Shown here: piece by piece, positions 7,635 to 16,142 of the stretch | How positions within the stretch are numbered: the stretch's first letter is position 1 | How the letters are laid out: each line of letters starts with the position of its first letter | NCBI GenBank assembly: GCA_002354205.1 | Contig: DELD01000048.1 | Coordinates: 1 to 40,061, forward strand | From: Micavibrio sp. UBA2705 | Lineage (GTDB): Bacteria; Pseudomonadota; Alphaproteobacteria; Micavibrionales; Micavibrionaceae | Direction: 5' to 3' | DNA length: 40,061 nt | Notes under the pieces: generated by a model | The model's database searches: none | What the model saw: the letters and a program-made list of their open reading frames with translations, nothing else | Told to the model about the DNA's origin: nothing | Program-made: the position numbers and the translations under genes

Positions 7635-8384
7635 ATGGTAAAAGAGGAAGATTCAGAGAAAATGATCGAAAAAACACTTATAATTTTTGACTGTGACGGC
7701 ACACTGGTTGATACAGAATATTTAAGCTCATACGCCTATGCAGCGGCGCTGCATAAAATATCCGATAAATTAAGCGCCTATGACGCAGAAGCCATTGAAA
7801 GTGAATTCAAGGGTATGAAAATGTTCCAAAGCATTCAAATCCTGATAGACCGCTACCACCTTAATACATCGGTACAAACCATCATTGAAGGCTATATGGA
7901 GCAAGTCACGCTCCACCGTGCAAAATTGCAAAACAGTATCGCCGGCGTGAAAGAAACACTTGAAGCCTTAAAAAGCCATGGCGGCTTTGACATGTGCGTT
8001 GCATCAAACGGCGAACAAGAAAACGTTATCGCATCATTGCAGCATGCTGGCCTTATGCAACACTTCACCCCTGACACGATCTTTAATGCATCAATGGTCG
8101 CTCAGCCAAAACCAAGCCCATTACTTTTCCTACACGCGGCAGAAAAATGCGGCTATGCAGGGCAAGAATGCATCGTAGTGGAAGACACAGCCATTGGCAC
8201 GAAGGCAGGCAAAGCGGCTGATTTTTACGTTTACGGCACAACAGCCTGCGCAAGCCCAGCACATAAAAAAGCCGAAGAAATGGCCTTAAACAAAGCCAAA
8301 GCAGATATCGTCCTTGATAATTTCATCCAGATCGGTGAAGATATTATAGCTAAAAAAACAAAGAGTTACTTGATGTCAGCATAA
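7635..8384 (+). CDS. HAD-superfamily hydrolase (phosphatase, phosphoglycolate-phosphatase-like)
   Basis: The 249-residue protein has the haloacid dehalogenase motifs: IIFDCDGTLVDTE (motif I, nucleophile Asp), CVASNGEQENV (motif II, here Ser-Asn), the motif III Lys in AQPKPSPLLFLHAAE and VVEDTAIGTKAG (motif IV acidic pair). The cap is the helical C1 type, as in phosphoglycolate phosphatase and beta-phosphoglucomutase. It hydrolyses a small phosphoester in the cytoplasm; the substrate is not predictable. The start is uncertain: ATG 7662 gives a conventional N-terminus and lies after AGAGGAAG, whereas ATG 7635 adds nine charged residues with only a weak ribosome site. Confidence 0.88.
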   Translation: MVKEEDSEKMIEKTLIIFDCDGTLVDTEYLSSYAYAAALHKISDKLSAYDAEAIESEFKGMKMFQSIQILIDRYHLNTSVQTIIEGYMEQVTLHRAKLQNSIAGVKETLEALKSHGGFDMCVASNGEQENVIASLQHAGLMQHFTPDTIFNASMVAQPKPSPLLFLHAAEKCGYAGQECIVVEDTAIGTKAGKAADFYVYGTTACASPAHKKAEEMALNKAKADIVLDNFIQIGEDIIAKKTKSYLMSA

Positions 8385-8388
8385 GTGC

Positions 8389-8416
8389 TTGCAAAAATAC
8401 TTGCATTTGCTAAAAT
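8389..8416 (+). promoter_or_regulatory. acpP promoter
   Basis: TTGCAA (8389-8394) and TAAAAT (8411-8416) with a 16-base spacer; the -10 box differs from consensus at one base. The predicted start near 8423 gives an 80-base leader to acpP. Confidence 0.45.
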
Positions 8417-8502
8417 CTCGTATTATGTTCGCATCCGCTTCCATGCGTATGTGTGTGTGGTGCTAAAAATTTAAAAGTTAAAAAATATAAAAGGTAAGAA
8501 AA

Positions 8503-8739
8503 ATGAGTGATGTATTAGGCCAAGTTCAAAAGATTGTTGTAGAACACCTTGGCGTTGAAGAAGACAAAGTTGTTACAGGTGCGAGCTTTATTGATGATCT
8601 CGGTGCTGACTCTCTTGACACAGTTGAATTAGTTATGGCTTTCGAAGAAGCTTTTGACGTTGTAATCCCTGATGATGCGGCTGAAAAAATTCAAACTGTT
8701 GGCGATGCTGTAAGCTTCATCGAAAAAGAAGCTGCTTAA
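8503..8739 (+). CDS. acpP: Acyl carrier protein
   Basis: The 78-residue acidic protein carries fatty-acyl chains on 4-prime-phosphopantetheine attached to Ser37 in the LGADSLDTVELVMAFEE motif. Helical pattern and length are standard. It has AAGGTAAG as ribosome site. It is followed by its own hairpin terminator and then fabF, so it is probably expressed both as a short abundant mRNA and by read-through. Confidence 0.98.
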   Translation: MSDVLGQVQKIVVEHLGVEEDKVVTGASFIDDLGADSLDTVELVMAFEEAFDVVIPDDAAEKIQTVGDAVSFIEKEAA

Positions 8740-8772
8740 TCCATATCATCTATCTGATATTAAAGAGTTTTA

Positions 8773-8808
8773 AAAAGGTGGCATCGCTTTAGCGCATGGC
8801 CACCTTTT
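8773..8808 (+). terminator. Hairpin terminator between acpP and fabF
   Basis: AAAAGGTGGC (8773-8782) pairs perfectly with GCCACCTTTT (8799-8808). The T run is part of the stem and only four bases long, so termination may be partial, allowing read-through to fabF, 38 bases downstream. Confidence 0.6.
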
Positions 8809-8846
8809 GCATATATTATTCTAATTTTGAGAACAAAGGTTTATAT

Positions 8847-10121
8847 ATGAGACGCGTAGTAATTACAGGCCTCGGCATGGTGTCGCCCCTTGGTGATGGT
8901 GTTGAATCAAACTGGAGCGCATTAACCAATGGTCAATCTGGCATTCGCAGAATCCGCCAGTTCGATCCAGAAATTATGCCCTCACACATTGCAGGCGAAG
9001 TCCCGCTTATTGGTGAAGAAGATGCACCAAGTAATGCGTTTGACGCAGATAAATATATGGAACCGAAAGAACAGCGCAAAGTTGATCCGTTTATCGTTTA
9101 CGGTATAGCGGCGGCGGAGCAAGCCATAGCCGATGCAGGCTGGAAACCTACCAGCGATGAAGATCAATACCGCACTGGCGTTATGATTGGCTCTGGCATT
9201 GGCGGCCTGCAAAGTGTTGATAACACATCACAAACATTAAAAGAGCGCGGGCCACGCCGCCTATCGCCTTTTTCTGTCCCTGCAATGCTGATCAACCTTG
9301 CATCAGGCCATGTTTCGATCAAGCACGGCTTTAAAGGGCCGAACCATTCTGTGGTTACCGCCTGCGCAACAGGCACGCACGCCATTGGCGATGCCGCGCG
9401 CCTTATCATGTTTGGTGATGCTGATGTCATGGTCGCTGGCGGCGCAGAAGCTGCCGTTTGCCCAATCGGCGTTGCATCCTTCGCAGCCGCGCGCGCGCTA
9501 TGCACCACGTATAACGATTCGCCAGAGACCGCATCACGCCCCTTTGACCGTGACCGTGATGGCTTTGTCATTGCCGAAGGCGCAGGCGTTGTTGTGTTAG
9601 AAGAATATGAACACGCAAAGAAACGCGGCGCAAAAATATATGGCGAAGTTGTTGGATACGGCCTTTCTGGCGATGCGCATCACATCACCACCCCCGCCCC
9701 AGATGGCAGCGGCGGTTACCGCGCAATGCAATCTGCTTTGCGTAATGCGAAAATCAACCCAGAAGATATCGACTACATTAACGCGCATGGCACATCAACG
9801 CCAGCAGGTGACGGCATTGAATGCACCGCCGTTAAACGCCTTTTTGCCAATACGCTTGATAAAGTCTCTATGTCATCAACGAAATCGGCCATTGGTCACC
9901 TTCTTGGCGCTGCGGGTGCGGTCGAAGCGATTTATGCCATCAAGACATTAAGCACGGGCGTTTTGCCGCCAACGCTTAACCTTGATAATATTTCAGAAGA
10001 ATGTGCAGGCATTGACCTTGTCCCGCACACCGCCAAAGAAAAGAAAGTTAAATACGCACTTTCAAACTCATTTGGTTTCGGCGGCACAAATGCGTCCTTA
10101 ATTGTCAAAGCGATAGATTAA
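8847..10121 (+). CDS. fabF: Beta-ketoacyl-ACP synthase II FabF
   Basis: FabF condenses malonyl-ACP with acyl-ACP in fatty-acid elongation. VVITGLGMVSPLG opens the protein, the active-site Cys is in VVTACATGTHAIGDA, and the two catalytic histidines are in INAHGTSTPAGD and KSAIGHLLGAAGAVEA; NSFGFGGTNASL closes the thiolase fold. I chose ATG 8847 (424 residues, MRRVVITG): it has an AAAGG site. An in-frame ATG at 8796 lies inside the acpP terminator and would add a non-homologous leader. Confidence 0.96.
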   Translation: MRRVVITGLGMVSPLGDGVESNWSALTNGQSGIRRIRQFDPEIMPSHIAGEVPLIGEEDAPSNAFDADKYMEPKEQRKVDPFIVYGIAAAEQAIADAGWKPTSDEDQYRTGVMIGSGIGGLQSVDNTSQTLKERGPRRLSPFSVPAMLINLASGHVSIKHGFKGPNHSVVTACATGTHAIGDAARLIMFGDADVMVAGGAEAAVCPIGVASFAAARALCTTYNDSPETASRPFDRDRDGFVIAEGAGVVVLEEYEHAKKRGAKIYGEVVGYGLSGDAHHITTPAPDGSGGYRAMQSALRNAKINPEDIDYINAHGTSTPAGDGIECTAVKRLFANTLDKVSMSSTKSAIGHLLGAAGAVEAIYAIKTLSTGVLPPTLNLDNISEECAGIDLVPHTAKEKKVKYALSNSFGFGGTNASLIVKAID

Positions 10122-10169
10122 AGCCCGCGAGCTTAACTGCATTGACATAAACCATATAAAGTTCTAGTC

Positions 10170-10202
10170 TTCCCCTCATCCATAAAATGAGGGGAATTTT
10201 TT
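10170..10202 (+). terminator. fabF terminator abutting the next start codon
   Basis: TTCCCCTCAT (10170-10179) pairs perfectly with ATGAGGGGAA (10187-10196) across a 7-base loop, followed by six T (10197-10202). This is a textbook intrinsic terminator, yet the last T directly precedes the ATG of the HD-domain gene at 10203. Confidence 0.85.
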
Positions 10203-10835
10203 ATGTTCACGAAGCAAGAAATCTTAGACCGCATCGCAGAAAAACGTGCCAAGGGCGAACTTTTAGAAGCCGGTTATAACCTTGCCTGTTTTATTGCCAC
10301 CGCATCAATGATCGATGTTAAAGATAAATCTGGTCTTGATTACGCCCATCATTTTATGCGCGTTTCGCGCCACAATACAGATTCAGAAATTAAAATGATT
10401 ATCGGCGTATTACACGATGTCATCGAAGATACCGAATGGGAACTTGACGATTTACGCACGCTCGGCTTTTCAGAGCGCGTTGTTAAAGGCATAGAAGGCG
10501 TAACCCATAAAGACGGCGAACTTTATTTTGATAGCATTGAGCGCTGCGGGCTGAACGCAGACAGCGTTGATGTGAAATTAAAAGACAATTTTGACAATTT
10601 ATCACAAGGCCGCAACAAGTTCCTTCCCACAGAAAAGGACCTTAAACGCCTGCAAAAATATACGGTCACACGCAATTATTTGATCGACATAAAAAAGGAC
10701 TTCATTACCGCAGGCACGCCTGTCCATGAATGGATGGCTTTAAAAGGCCCTGAGATGCAAAACACGGCGCTGTTGCAAGAACACAGCACAAAATATCGTA
10801 TCCATACACAAAGTCACAATAATAACGCCCCTTAA
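10203..10835 (+). CDS. HD-domain phosphohydrolase (RelA/SpoT- or MESH1-like)
   Basis: The 210-residue protein carries the metal-binding HD pattern of (p)ppGpp hydrolases: YAHHFMRVSRH (about 48-58), GVLHDVIEDTEW (His71-Asp72, then EDT) and VKLKDNFDNLSQ (about 124-134). The family hydrolyses (p)ppGpp or other nucleotides; there is no synthetase domain, TGS or ACT, so a stand-alone hydrolase is the simplest reading. The N-terminus is odd: the ATG follows the U tract of the fabF terminator with no ribosome site. A TTGACA at 10142-10147 could drive a transcript beginning within the hairpin. The next in-frame Met is residue 36, which would leave the HD motifs intact. Confidence 0.75.
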   Translation: MFTKQEILDRIAEKRAKGELLEAGYNLACFIATASMIDVKDKSGLDYAHHFMRVSRHNTDSEIKMIIGVLHDVIEDTEWELDDLRTLGFSERVVKGIEGVTHKDGELYFDSIERCGLNADSVDVKLKDNFDNLSQGRNKFLPTEKDLKRLQKYTVTRNYLIDIKKDFITAGTPVHEWMALKGPEMQNTALLQEHSTKYRIHTQSHNNNAP

Positions 10836-10913
10836 ACTAAAATTTTATTGTAAAAGCTGCGCAATCCTTTACAAATTTATGCTGTAAATAAACAATATTT
10901 TAGGAATGCACAG

Positions 10914-11579
10914 ATGAGCGATATTCTTCAAGAAGTAGACGAAGCGCTAAAACAAGATAAAATGGCAAAGCTTTGGCAAGATTACGGGCGCTATATTATT
11001 GCTGCCTTAGTTTTGGTCGTTCTGATGACCGCCGCAAAAAGCGCCTATGAACATTATCATCGCACAACCAGTGAACGCGCAACAACAGCTTTGCTTTCCA
11101 TCCTCAATGACGAAGATGCAGATAAACAAGCCGCACTTAGTGAATTTATCAAAACATCCAAAGGCGGCAGCCAAATTGTCGCGCAGCTAGAATTAGCTGG
11201 CGCACAATTAGATGATGGCGAAAAAGACAGCGCGCTCGCAACCTTTAATGGCTTAGCAGAAAATAGCAAAGCCCCTGCTTATTTCCAAGACTTTGCCAAG
11301 CTGATGAGCATTCAATTAAAAATGGATGCGATGAATGATGATCAAATCACGGCGATTACCGTTCAGCTCAACGCTCTGATTGATAATGAAAAATCACTCT
11401 GGCGCTACCACGCTTTGCTTAATCGCGCCGCCATTAGCGCAGCGCAGGCCGATTACAAAGCCGCGATTGCGGACGCTGCGCGCGTAAAAACCGCGCCAAA
11501 CATGCCACAAACGCTGATTAACCGCGCCGTCGCCTTAGAACAGCTTTACACAATTAAACTTTCTGAGAGCGAAAGCTAA
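10914..11579 (+). CDS. YfgM-like TPR membrane protein
   Basis: The 221-residue product has a cytoplasmic N-terminus (DILQEVDEALKQDKMAKLWQDYG), one transmembrane helix at about 27-43 and a periplasmic domain of short helical repeats typical of the YfgM/TPR_21 family. In E. coli YfgM sits with the SecYEG-PpiD translocon chaperones, encoded just before bamB and der, the same order as here. The start follows TAGGA-type sequence. The 39-base gap to bamB suggests co-transcription. Confidence 0.85.
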   Translation: MSDILQEVDEALKQDKMAKLWQDYGRYIIAALVLVVLMTAAKSAYEHYHRTTSERATTALLSILNDEDADKQAALSEFIKTSKGGSQIVAQLELAGAQLDDGEKDSALATFNGLAENSKAPAYFQDFAKLMSIQLKMDAMNDDQITAITVQLNALIDNEKSLWRYHALLNRAAISAAQADYKAAIADAARVKTAPNMPQTLINRAVALEQLYTIKLSESES

Positions 11580-11618
11580 GCGAAGGCCTTAGCGCCGCAG
11601 AGAATAAGGAAATTGAAT

Positions 11619-12977
11619 ATGCCAATACGTTTTTCAATCCACAAATATATCCCCGCATTGGGCAAAATATCTTTAATCCTTGGCGCAACAGCTGCGCTTA
11701 GTGCATGTAGCTATTTTGAAAGCGACAAACAAACCATCATTGAAGGCGACCGTATATCCATTTTACAGCTTGAAAAACAGCTTGTGCCCGAAGATATCGC
11801 AGGGCGCGAAAATATGTACTTACCGCCCGCATGGCAAAATGAATTTTGGCCGCAATCTGGTGGCTACCCAAACCATGCCATGCATAATTTATCGTTTAAG
11901 TATAATGGCGGCACACCTGAGCGCCTATGGGCTGCAAATATCGGCCACGGCACGAGCAATAAGCTTCCGCTCTCCATATCCCCAGTTATCTTTGAAGGCC
12001 GCCTTTTTGCGATGGATACTGCCCATAACCTCACCGCAATATCGACAGAAAACGGCAAGGAACTATGGCAGGTAAACCTCAAGCCAGAAGATGAAGATGA
12101 AAACGTCACAGGCGGCGGCGTTAGTGTTTCCAACAACACCGTTTACGCCACGTCAGGCTTTAGCCAGTTCCATGCTTTAAACGCCGAAGATGGCAGCAAA
12201 ATCTGGAGCGTTGAACTCCCCGCACCGGCACGCAGCGCACCAACCGTTATTGCTGACCGTGCTTTTGTTATCACCGCAGACAGCCGCCTGATTAGCCTTT
12301 CTGCCAAGACAGGCGAAATCCTTTGGGAATATCAAGGCATATCAGAAATGACGGGCCTTACAGGAACCGCAAGCCCCGCCGCAGATAGCGACATTGTCGT
12401 TCCTGCGTTTTCATCGGGTGAGCTTTATGCGCTCCGCATTGAAAATGGCTCGGTCGCATGGTCAGACAATTTATCGCCCGTACGCCGTTACAGCGGCATG
12501 GATGATTTGGTTGAAATTCGCGGTATGCCCGTTATTGCCCGTGAAGTCGTCATCGCCATTTCATTTGGTGGCCGTATGGTTGCCATCGACACGCGCAGCG
12601 GCAGCCGCGTTTGGTCACGCAGCATTGGCGGCTCTGAAACCCCGTGGATTGCCGGTGACTATGTCTATGTCATCACATCAGACAGCGAAGTCGTCGCTCT
12701 TTCACGCCTCTCAGGTCAGGTTGTTTGGGTAAAGGCGCTACCTGCCTATCAAAACGTCGAAGACCGCAAAAACGCGATTATTTGGCGCGGCCCGATCATG
12801 GCAAGCAATGCATTAATCATCACAGGCTCTGACGGCACAGTGCGCCATTTCGATCCGAAATCAGGTGAAGACATCGGCAGCTGGGATACAAAAGAATCCA
12901 TCGCCATGCCGCCAATTATTGCAGGTGAGACGCTATATATCACAACAAATAGCGGCAAAGTCCTCGCTTATAAATAA
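11619..12977 (+). CDS. bamB: Outer membrane assembly lipoprotein BamB
   Basis: The 452-residue product is a lipoprotein with lipobox LSAC (lipidated Cys30) and an eight-blade PQQ-like beta-propeller; repeats such as LTAISTENGKELWQVNLK, HALNAEDGSKIWSVELP and ISLSAKTGEILWEY mark the blades. BamB is the accessory scaffold of the BAM complex that folds outer-membrane proteins. I place the start at ATG 11619, 8 bases after AAGGA; a TTG at 11613 is too close. Context with a YfgM-like gene and der is the classic arrangement. It is longer than E. coli BamB (392). Confidence 0.93.
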   Translation: MPIRFSIHKYIPALGKISLILGATAALSACSYFESDKQTIIEGDRISILQLEKQLVPEDIAGRENMYLPPAWQNEFWPQSGGYPNHAMHNLSFKYNGGTPERLWAANIGHGTSNKLPLSISPVIFEGRLFAMDTAHNLTAISTENGKELWQVNLKPEDEDENVTGGGVSVSNNTVYATSGFSQFHALNAEDGSKIWSVELPAPARSAPTVIADRAFVITADSRLISLSAKTGEILWEYQGISEMTGLTGTASPAADSDIVVPAFSSGELYALRIENGSVAWSDNLSPVRRYSGMDDLVEIRGMPVIAREVVIAISFGGRMVAIDTRSGSRVWSRSIGGSETPWIAGDYVYVITSDSEVVALSRLSGQVVWVKALPAYQNVEDRKNAIIWRGPIMASNALIITGSDGTVRHFDPKSGEDIGSWDTKESIAMPPIIAGETLYITTNSGKVLAYK

Positions 12978-13001
12978 AACGCAACAAAAATAAACAAAAA
13001 T

Positions 13002-13034
13002 AAAGCCCTCACTTTATGGAGGGCTTTATTTTTT
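13002..13034 (+). terminator. Rho-independent terminator after bamB
   Basis: AAAGCCCTC (13002-13010) pairs with GAGGGCTTT (13019-13027) across an 8-base loop, followed by A and six T. Strong form. It separates bamB from der, so der must have its own promoter in 13035-13182. Confidence 0.9.
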
Positions 13035-13182
13035 GCCGTAAACCCTACGCCGTAGTTAGCGCCGCTCTGCCGCATAATATGTCAATCTACATCCGCGAAA
13101 AAGCTGGCTTTTTGTATTAAAACCCGTTATAACGCCCCCTTATCATAAATGAATAAGTAAAATAAAAGATAGAAAATATAAA

Positions 13183-14616
13183 ATGGCTTTTACACTCGCA
13201 ATCCTTGGGCGACCAAATGTTGGCAAATCAACATTATTTAACCGTCTGTGCCGTAAAAAACTGGCAATTATTGATGACCGCCCAGGCGTAACGCGCGATT
13301 GGCGTTTACATGATGCACAAATTTTTGACCGTAAAATCAAACTGATTGACACTGCGGGTCTTGAAGAAAAATTCGACGAAAGCATTGAAGGCCGTATGCG
13401 CCAACAAACCGAAAGCGCCATCGAACACGCCGATGCCGTATTATTTATGGTTGATGGGCGCGAAGGCCTCAACCCACTTGATGAACATTTTGCCGACTGG
13501 ATACGCCGCCGCGATATTCCTGTTATTCTGACCGTCAATAAATGCGAAAATGAAGACCAAGCAACAGCAGGCGTTGCCGAAGCATATTCACTTGGCCTTG
13601 GCGACCCTATACCAATATCTGCCGCGCATGGTCACGGCATGGGCGACATTTACCACGCCCTTGCACCGTACTTTCCCGAAGAAGACGATGAAGACGATAA
13701 TGACCATGAGATCGACAATCCATTCGGCGTCGATGACATTGATGATCTTGAAGGCCGTGAAGATCTTGATTTCGCCGAAGTAGAGATTGAAGAAGAAGAC
13801 ACAGAAAAACCGATTAAAGTCGCGGTCGTAGGCCGCCCGAATGCGGGTAAGTCAACCCTTGTCAACGCATTGTTAAAAGAACATCGCGTAATGACGGGGC
13901 CCGAAGCCGGAATTACCCGCGATGCGATTGCCGTTGATTGGCAATATGGCGGACGTAAATTTAAACTGGTTGATACAGCTGGTATGCGCCGCAGAAGTAA
14001 AATCACAGATGCGATTGAAAAATCAGCTGTAGATGATGCGCTGCGCGCCATTCGTCTTGCCCAAATCGTTATCTTGATGATTGACGGCACAGAAAGCATT
14101 GATAAACAAGACCTGACAATCGCGAGCCATATCATCCGTGAAGGCCGCGTCTTAGTTGTTGCAGTAAACAAATGGGATAACGTCAAGGACCGCAGCGAGC
14201 GCCGCGATGACTTCTTACACCGCCTTGAACATGGCATGTCCCACGTAAAAGGCGTACCTTTTCAGCCTATTTCAGCGCTAAACGGTAAAAACCTTGATAA
14301 AATGATGGCTGCCGCGCTTGATTCTTACGCAACATGGAACCGCCGCGTGCCGACTGGTAAGCTTAATCGTTGGTTAGAATCCATTGTCAGCCATCATCCC
14401 CCGGCACTAACACAAGGCCGTCCGAACCGCCTAAGATACATCACCCAAATCAACACCCGCCCACCAACATTTGCGGTATGGGCAAGTGTACCCAAAGATT
14501 TGACCGATGCTTACCGACGTTACATCGTCAACAGTCTGCGTGAAGATTACGATTTAATGGGCGTTCCAGTGCGTTTATTAGTGCGCACATCTAAGAATCC
14601 ATACTCTAACAAGTAA
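13183..14616 (+). CDS. der: Ribosome biogenesis GTPase Der (EngA)
   Basis: The 477-residue product has two tandem G domains and a C-terminal KH-like domain. G domain 1: GRPNVGKSTLFNRL (9-22), DTAGLEE, NKCE. G domain 2: GRPNAGKSTLVNALL (about 215-229), DTAGMRRR, NKWD. The C-terminus (KLNRWLESIVSHHPP, RYITQINTRPPTFAVW) is the KH-like domain. Der is needed for 50S assembly. The linker between G domains is long and very acidic (about residues 165-210, rich in Asp/Glu). The first NKxD box is NKCE. No strong ribosome site is visible before the ATG. Confidence 0.96.
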   Translation: MAFTLAILGRPNVGKSTLFNRLCRKKLAIIDDRPGVTRDWRLHDAQIFDRKIKLIDTAGLEEKFDESIEGRMRQQTESAIEHADAVLFMVDGREGLNPLDEHFADWIRRRDIPVILTVNKCENEDQATAGVAEAYSLGLGDPIPISAAHGHGMGDIYHALAPYFPEEDDEDDNDHEIDNPFGVDDIDDLEGREDLDFAEVEIEEEDTEKPIKVAVVGRPNAGKSTLVNALLKEHRVMTGPEAGITRDAIAVDWQYGGRKFKLVDTAGMRRRSKITDAIEKSAVDDALRAIRLAQIVILMIDGTESIDKQDLTIASHIIREGRVLVVAVNKWDNVKDRSERRDDFLHRLEHGMSHVKGVPFQPISALNGKNLDKMMAAALDSYATWNRRVPTGKLNRWLESIVSHHPPALTQGRPNRLRYITQINTRPPTFAVWASVPKDLTDAYRRYIVNSLREDYDLMGVPVRLLVRTSKNPYSNK

Positions 14617-14681
14617 CCATATAGACATTTGTTAAAAAAAACATTATTATGCCCGCTGTTTCAAAGAAATAGGGGTCTATT

Positions 14682-15533
14682 ATGAACGAACAAATTCAAA
14701 CAGTATCTACAAGCGCAGGTGGCTTTATCTGGTCTGCATTAATTATTATTGGTTTACTTGCTGGCGCATGGGTTGTCGGCAACTTTATTGAAGGGCGCGT
14801 TAAAAAAATTGAACGCATAGACCCAACACTCCGCCACTTCATTAGCGCTGTTGCGAAATACAGTTTATATGTTCTTGCGATCATCATGGCACTCACCAAA
14901 CTTGGCGTACCAACCGCAAGCTTAATTGCCGTTGTCGGTGCTGCTGGCCTTGCTATCGGCCTATCCCTACAAGGTACATTATCAAACATCGCCGCTGGCG
15001 TGATGTTATTATTCTTACGTCCGTTTAACGTTGGTGATTTCATCTCAGCCGGTAGTGTAAGCGGTACAGTAAAAAACCTTGGCCTTTTTGCAACTGAAAT
15101 CGCAACGGCTGATAACCTTTACCAATTCGTTCCTAACAACCAGATTTGGAGCAGCGGTATTTGTAACTTCTCGCGCAACACACAGCGCCGCAATGACCTT
15201 GTGATGAGCATCAGTTATGATGACGACATTAACAAAGCAATGAAAACTTTAGAAAAAATGCTTGAAAAAGAAGAGCGCATTATCCGCACCGAAGGCAAAG
15301 AACCACAATTCTTTGTTAACGCACTTGCAGCTTCATCTGTTGATGTTGTTGCGCGTTACTGGACAAAAGGTTCAGATTTCTTCGCAACAAAAACCGACTT
15401 AACTAAAGCGGTGAAAGAAGCTTCTGACAAAGCTGGCCTGACAATACCATATCCAACAACAACAGTTGAATATGCACAGCCAGCCACGCCATCAGCGGCA
15501 AAAAAAGCTCCTGCGAAAAAGAAAGCTGCTTAA
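14682..15533 (+). CDS. Small-conductance mechanosensitive channel MscS
   Basis: The 283-residue inner-membrane protein has three predicted transmembrane helices (about 13-33, 55-80, 85-115). The pore helix VVGAAGLAIGLSLQGTLSNI with Gly/Ala packing, then LFLRPFNVGDFI, is the MscS signature; the cytoplasmic beta domain follows. MscS opens under membrane tension to release solutes on osmotic downshock. The C-terminus is a Lys/Ala-rich tail (SAAKKAPAKKKAA). AGGGG precedes the ATG. The next gene starts 7 bases after the stop. Confidence 0.93.
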   Translation: MNEQIQTVSTSAGGFIWSALIIIGLLAGAWVVGNFIEGRVKKIERIDPTLRHFISAVAKYSLYVLAIIMALTKLGVPTASLIAVVGAAGLAIGLSLQGTLSNIAAGVMLLFLRPFNVGDFISAGSVSGTVKNLGLFATEIATADNLYQFVPNNQIWSSGICNFSRNTQRRNDLVMSISYDDDINKAMKTLEKMLEKEERIIRTEGKEPQFFVNALAASSVDVVARYWTKGSDFFATKTDLTKAVKEASDKAGLTIPYPTTTVEYAQPATPSAAKKAPAKKKAA

Positions 15534-15539
15534 CTGCGC

Positions 15540-16085
15540 ATGACATATAATTTACGCATTGCGAATGAAAATGACATCCCAGCCTTGGCGGAATTACACT
15601 GCCAAGGCTGGGTTGATTCTTACGAAGACTTAATCCCACAAGATTATCTCGACGGCCTAACCGCAGAAAGTTTCGCCGAAAAATGGCAAAAATGGATGCC
15701 CGATGATATTTCGACCACACTTATGGCCGAAGATGAAAACGGTAATCCGGCTGGTTTTTGTATGTTTGGCCCCTTAAAAACCCCTGTGCCTGGGCAATCA
15801 TCCATCCGCCCAATATATTCTGCAGAGATTTACGCAATATATTTAAGCAAAGACCATTGGGGTAAAGGGCTCGCTCAACAATTTTTTCATGAATCTGCAA
15901 AGGCCCTCAAAGAACAAAAGCATTATTCAATGGCGCTTTGGGTTGTTGGCGGCAATAAACGCGCCTGTAAATTCTATGATAAAATGGGCGGCCAGCGCAT
16001 TGGCAAGAAAGTCGTTGAGATTGGCGGGCGCAACGTCAAAGAAGCTTGCTTCGGATGGCGTGACACAGCGCCATTAATCGGGTAA
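15540..16085 (+). CDS. GNAT-family N-acetyltransferase
   Basis: The 181-residue protein has a full GNAT fold: LRIANENDIPALAELHCQGW at the N-terminus, EIYAIYLSKDHWGKGLAQQFFHES with the acetyl-CoA loop (H-W-G-K-G-L-A), and LWVVGGNKRACKFYDKMGGQRIGKK as the C-terminal strand-helix with the conserved Tyr. The acceptor is not predictable. It starts 7 bases after mscS with no clear ribosome site, so translation is probably coupled. Confidence 0.88.
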   Translation: MTYNLRIANENDIPALAELHCQGWVDSYEDLIPQDYLDGLTAESFAEKWQKWMPDDISTTLMAEDENGNPAGFCMFGPLKTPVPGQSSIRPIYSAEIYAIYLSKDHWGKGLAQQFFHESAKALKEQKHYSMALWVVGGNKRACKFYDKMGGQRIGKKVVEIGGRNVKEACFGWRDTAPLIG

Positions 16086-16142
16086 ACTATCCTCCGAACA
16101 CCGTATAAGGCACAACGCGCTTATGCATAGAGGGGGATAATC

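Noticed and set aside
8796..8846. In-frame upstream extension of fabF
   Set aside because: It begins inside the acpP terminator and encodes residues unlike FabF; ATG 8847 has a ribosome site.
13650..14237. 195-codon minus-strand frame inside der
   Set aside because: It is a Ser/Arg-rich antisense shadow of an Asp/Glu-rich gene with clear Der homology.
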